In this document: positions 61,320 through 64,000 of the stretch, in pieces
Position numbering within the stretch: position 1 is the stretch's first letter
Layout of the letters: each line of letters starts with the position of its first letter
Source: Sarcocystis neurona
Taxonomy: Eukaryota > Apicomplexa > Conoidasida > Eucoccidiorida > Sarcocystidae
DNA length: 64,000 bases
Assembly: GCA_000727475.1 (NCBI GenBank)
Contig: KL647291.1
Location: 2,294,276-2,358,275 of the forward strand
Direction: 5' to 3'
Position numbers and translations under genes: made by a program
The notes under the pieces: model-generated
The model's input: only the letters and a program-made list of their open reading frames with translations
The model's database searches: none
What the model was told of the DNA's origin: nothing

Positions 61320-64000
61320 CTCCTATGCCTCCACGCCACGCATACGTGCGTACGCAGCATCTACATAAAGAGAGACATACAGGTGTATGTCCACATGTAC
61401 ATATATGTATACACAAACGTATATACAAATATATAGGTGGATAGTATATTCACGTATATATGTATTAATCTACACGAGACGTTTAAATACTCCTGAGGTG
61501 TACAGTTGTTCAGTATAAATGTGTGCACACAATACACACAACGTGTGTGTCTACACAGAGAACAACCTTCGTATTTATATGGGAATATTATCATCAAATG
61601 TATGTATATAAGTGTGTATGTACGTATATGTGCATGTATGTGTGTGTGTGTGGGTGTGTTCCTGGGGTCACTATTGCGCGGTGGAGTGACTGAGGCAGCG
61701 TGCACAGAAATTTTTAACGCCGGTGTGTCTACGGACATGTTCATGTCAGGGAGACAAGAAAATACCCGACAAAAACCCGGTACAAAGTGGAAAAACTATA
61801 TGCGTATACGAATCGTATTGGAAGCAAATTTGTGTGTTTCAACAATATATACAAAAGCCAGGCTGCACAAGCCTCTACATACGTGTAGATATTTAGACAA
61901 GGTGCAATAGCGACAAGAGAAAGAGCACAGCGCAACTGATTGTGAACACACACGAGAGAAGACAAAACGTAAAAGACATTTGTCAGAGATTTCCTCTCCT
62001 TCGTTTGCCAGCTCGCTTGGTCGTACTGTTTTTCTCCGTCTCTCGACGTGTGTAGGTGTTCAGAGAGGCTTCTTCAACGCACCGTTACACCGGTGCAGGG
62101 ACGCCACGTGCACTGCGACGTATATTTAGACAGAGGGCAATACTTCGAACAAGAGGAAAAAAGGAGGGGTGGCATTGACGAGGCGAGATAGAAAGTTACT
62201 CTTTAACAAACAGGAAGTCTCCGAATAGAGACAAAAGTAAGGATGAAGATAGAGCGATAGCGACACTTACATTGAAACAGACAGGAATTCAGCGGAAACG
62301 AAAAACAGCGGGGGACGCCGGTAGAGCAAAGGAGAGAAAGAGAGAGAGGAAGACGGTCAGGCACGACAAGACGATAAACTTCGTCACGCACAGAATTGAT
62401 GGACGCGAAGAGAGAAAACTCAAGAAGAGGAGAAGTCAACAGACGTATACACACAAAGAATGAGAAAGCGAGACAGGAAAAATTCGGCGAGAAAGAGACA
62501 AAAAAACATGTCTAAAGAAAGAAACGAAAACATTTTATCAATTCGTCCGACGCCAAAACTTCCGCTGCGCCGCGTCGTGACGTACAGCAGCACAAGGCAA
62601 AAACGCTTCACTTGAAACAGACCTATCTTTTCTTCGTATATATACATACACATATGTATGTACATACATGTAGCTATACATATATATATACACATATATA
62701 TATATATATAAATATGTGAATACGTATACATCTACATGTATATGTGTATATATACATATATATATATATACATATATACACACATGCGGATAGAAATTTG
62801 TACAGATATGCATATATATACATATACATACATATATGAGTATAGACAAATACATATACATATATTCGTGTATGTGTATTTCATGTGTATGTATACGGCA
62901 TATGTATGTATATACATATATGTGTGTAGATATACATGTATATATTTGTATATGCGCGTATTTATGCATACATATATACGTGCGTGTTTGGTCACATACA
63001 TGTGGAGGTAGTTATACGCGTATTACAGACAAATATGTTTCACACGTACACATACATACGCATGGGTAGATGTACTTGTATGTACATATGTATGTGTGTA
63101 TGTGTAGACAAAGTCTTCCACGTAGACGCTCCTAGAAGGAGAGATGCGCAACAGGAATTCGCTCTTTACAGATGAGCTTGAAGCATCTACATATGCCAGC
63201 AGCATGGGCAGCAACACCCACGTCGAAGAAGAAGTGCGCAGTTGAGGTGTACGTACACCCCGTACCAATCAACAGAAGCCCACATCCCTTGTTTGGTAAA
63301 AGTGTTTCAAGTGAGCATAATACAATCCAGGACAGGAAGGCCGCTCTATGAAAGTGCGTCCCTTAAATACCGTCGCTCAAGACGGGCATGTCCTCCACGT
63401 ATATATATGTATGTATACATGAGAACACACATACATACGAATAAGGGTACTTGCATCCACGTGTATTTATTTATCTGTCTCTCTATATTCACCTGTCTCT
63501 CTCTAACTCACCACCTATCTCCCTCTATCTCTCTTGCGTGGCAGTCGACAGAGGCATCTCTATTTCCAAAAAAGCATGCTTCTGGTGTACGTACACCTGA
63601 CGGGACGCTCGCTGCTTCTCTTCTCTTGTCCCCTGCCTTTATATGTGTTCCCTTTCTTACACGTCTGTGCACAGATAGACAGATGTACGCGTATAGATGC
63701 AGATTCTCGCGTATAATACGCGTAAGCGGATTCAAGTACAAGTGCGCCTATGTGTGTGAATTTACAAATAATCTTAAATCTACACACACACAAATATACG
63801 CGCATACAGGTACACGTTACGTATACACACACATATACGCATAAACATATATATATATATTTATTTATATGTACGCGTCGGTGTAGAGAGGGGCAGTATC
63901 TAAAAGAAGACGTCAATACTAGATGGGGCGCTGGCAGGCGCATGCATACACACACGTGGATACAGATATACTTCTACAAACGCGCCTATGGAACGAAGGA
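61320..64000. other. microsatellite-rich right end, little coding evidence
   Basis: TATATG/CATATA and CA/TG runs dominate 61360-61660, 62630-63110 and 63400-63900. Between them, 61900-62620 is free of microsatellites with no convincing frame. A plus frame at about 61680-61830 (GVTEAACTEIFNAGVSTDMF) is open without start or partner. The gene suggested by the exon candidate at 63126 is not otherwise visible. Confidence 0.5.
63126..63245 (+). CDS. possible terminal exon, plus strand
   Basis: After an acceptor CACGTAG the frame reads TLLEGEMRNRNSLFTDELEA and then STYASSMGSNTHVEEEVRS with a TGA stop. The composition (E, S, N, T, mixed hydrophobics) is more protein-like than its surroundings. No upstream exon could be paired. 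The opposite strand also has an open frame (LRTSSSTWVLLPMLLAYVDA), so strand is uncertain. Confidence 0.25.
   Translation, partial: TLLEGEMRNRNSLFTDELEASTYASSMGSNTHVEEEVRS

Noticed and set aside
1..64000. tRNA, rRNA genes and telomere-type AGGGTTT arrays
   Set aside because: I looked for T-arm (GGTTCGAATCC-like) words, ribosomal motifs and heptamer arrays and saw none that held up. A tRNAscan-type search would settle it.

Overview
This window looks like nuclear DNA of a coccidian apicomplexan, most probably an Eimeria species. Three things point there: dense CAG/CTG trinucleotide tracts that run through exons as poly-Q, poly-A and poly-S; intron-rich genes with exons of about 80-460 bp and introns of about 0.5-2.5 kb full of TATATG/CATATA microsatellites; and a sharp switch from a repeat-poor to a repeat-rich segment, as described for Eimeria chromosomes. 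The species is inference. The protein families and splice junctions were read directly.

Layout. About 1-16.4 kb is repeat-poor, balanced in base composition, without microsatellites and without a gene I can support; it holds a few short tandem duplications and hairpins. From about 16.4 kb the character changes abruptly. A 13-exon plus-strand gene (18260-34235) encodes a cytosolic-type glutamyl-tRNA synthetase of about 770 residues. Every junction is GT...AG and all phases agree. Positions 34236-37836 lie between two convergent genes. On the minus strand, six phase-consistent exons (48886 down to 37837) encode the C-terminal 1108 residues of a very large pentatricopeptide-repeat (PPR) protein. 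Three exact 35-residue PPR motifs sit in a row, one of them crossing a splice junction. The gene almost certainly continues upstream through a huge low-complexity open region (about 55.7-50.2 kb) and perhaps to 58.8 kb or beyond. A sequencing gap of 348 N lies inside a minisatellite in one of its introns. From 57 to 61.3 kb there are more minus-strand Q/E/K/A-rich frames of uncertain gene membership. From 61.3 to 64 kb there are microsatellites and one weak plus-strand exon candidate.

How the genes relate: the synthetase charges tRNA-Glu for cytosolic translation and carries an N-terminal GST-like domain of the kind used for multi-synthetase complexes. The PPR protein is expected to bind organellar RNA (mitochondrion or apicoplast). 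They are neighbours in tail-to-tail orientation, with no sign of a shared pathway.

The most interesting pattern is a strand rule. CAG tracts lie on the sense strand inside exons, while introns carry mostly CTG on the sense strand. This holds in both genes although they are on opposite strands. It also helped to separate exon from intron where long open frames are misleading.
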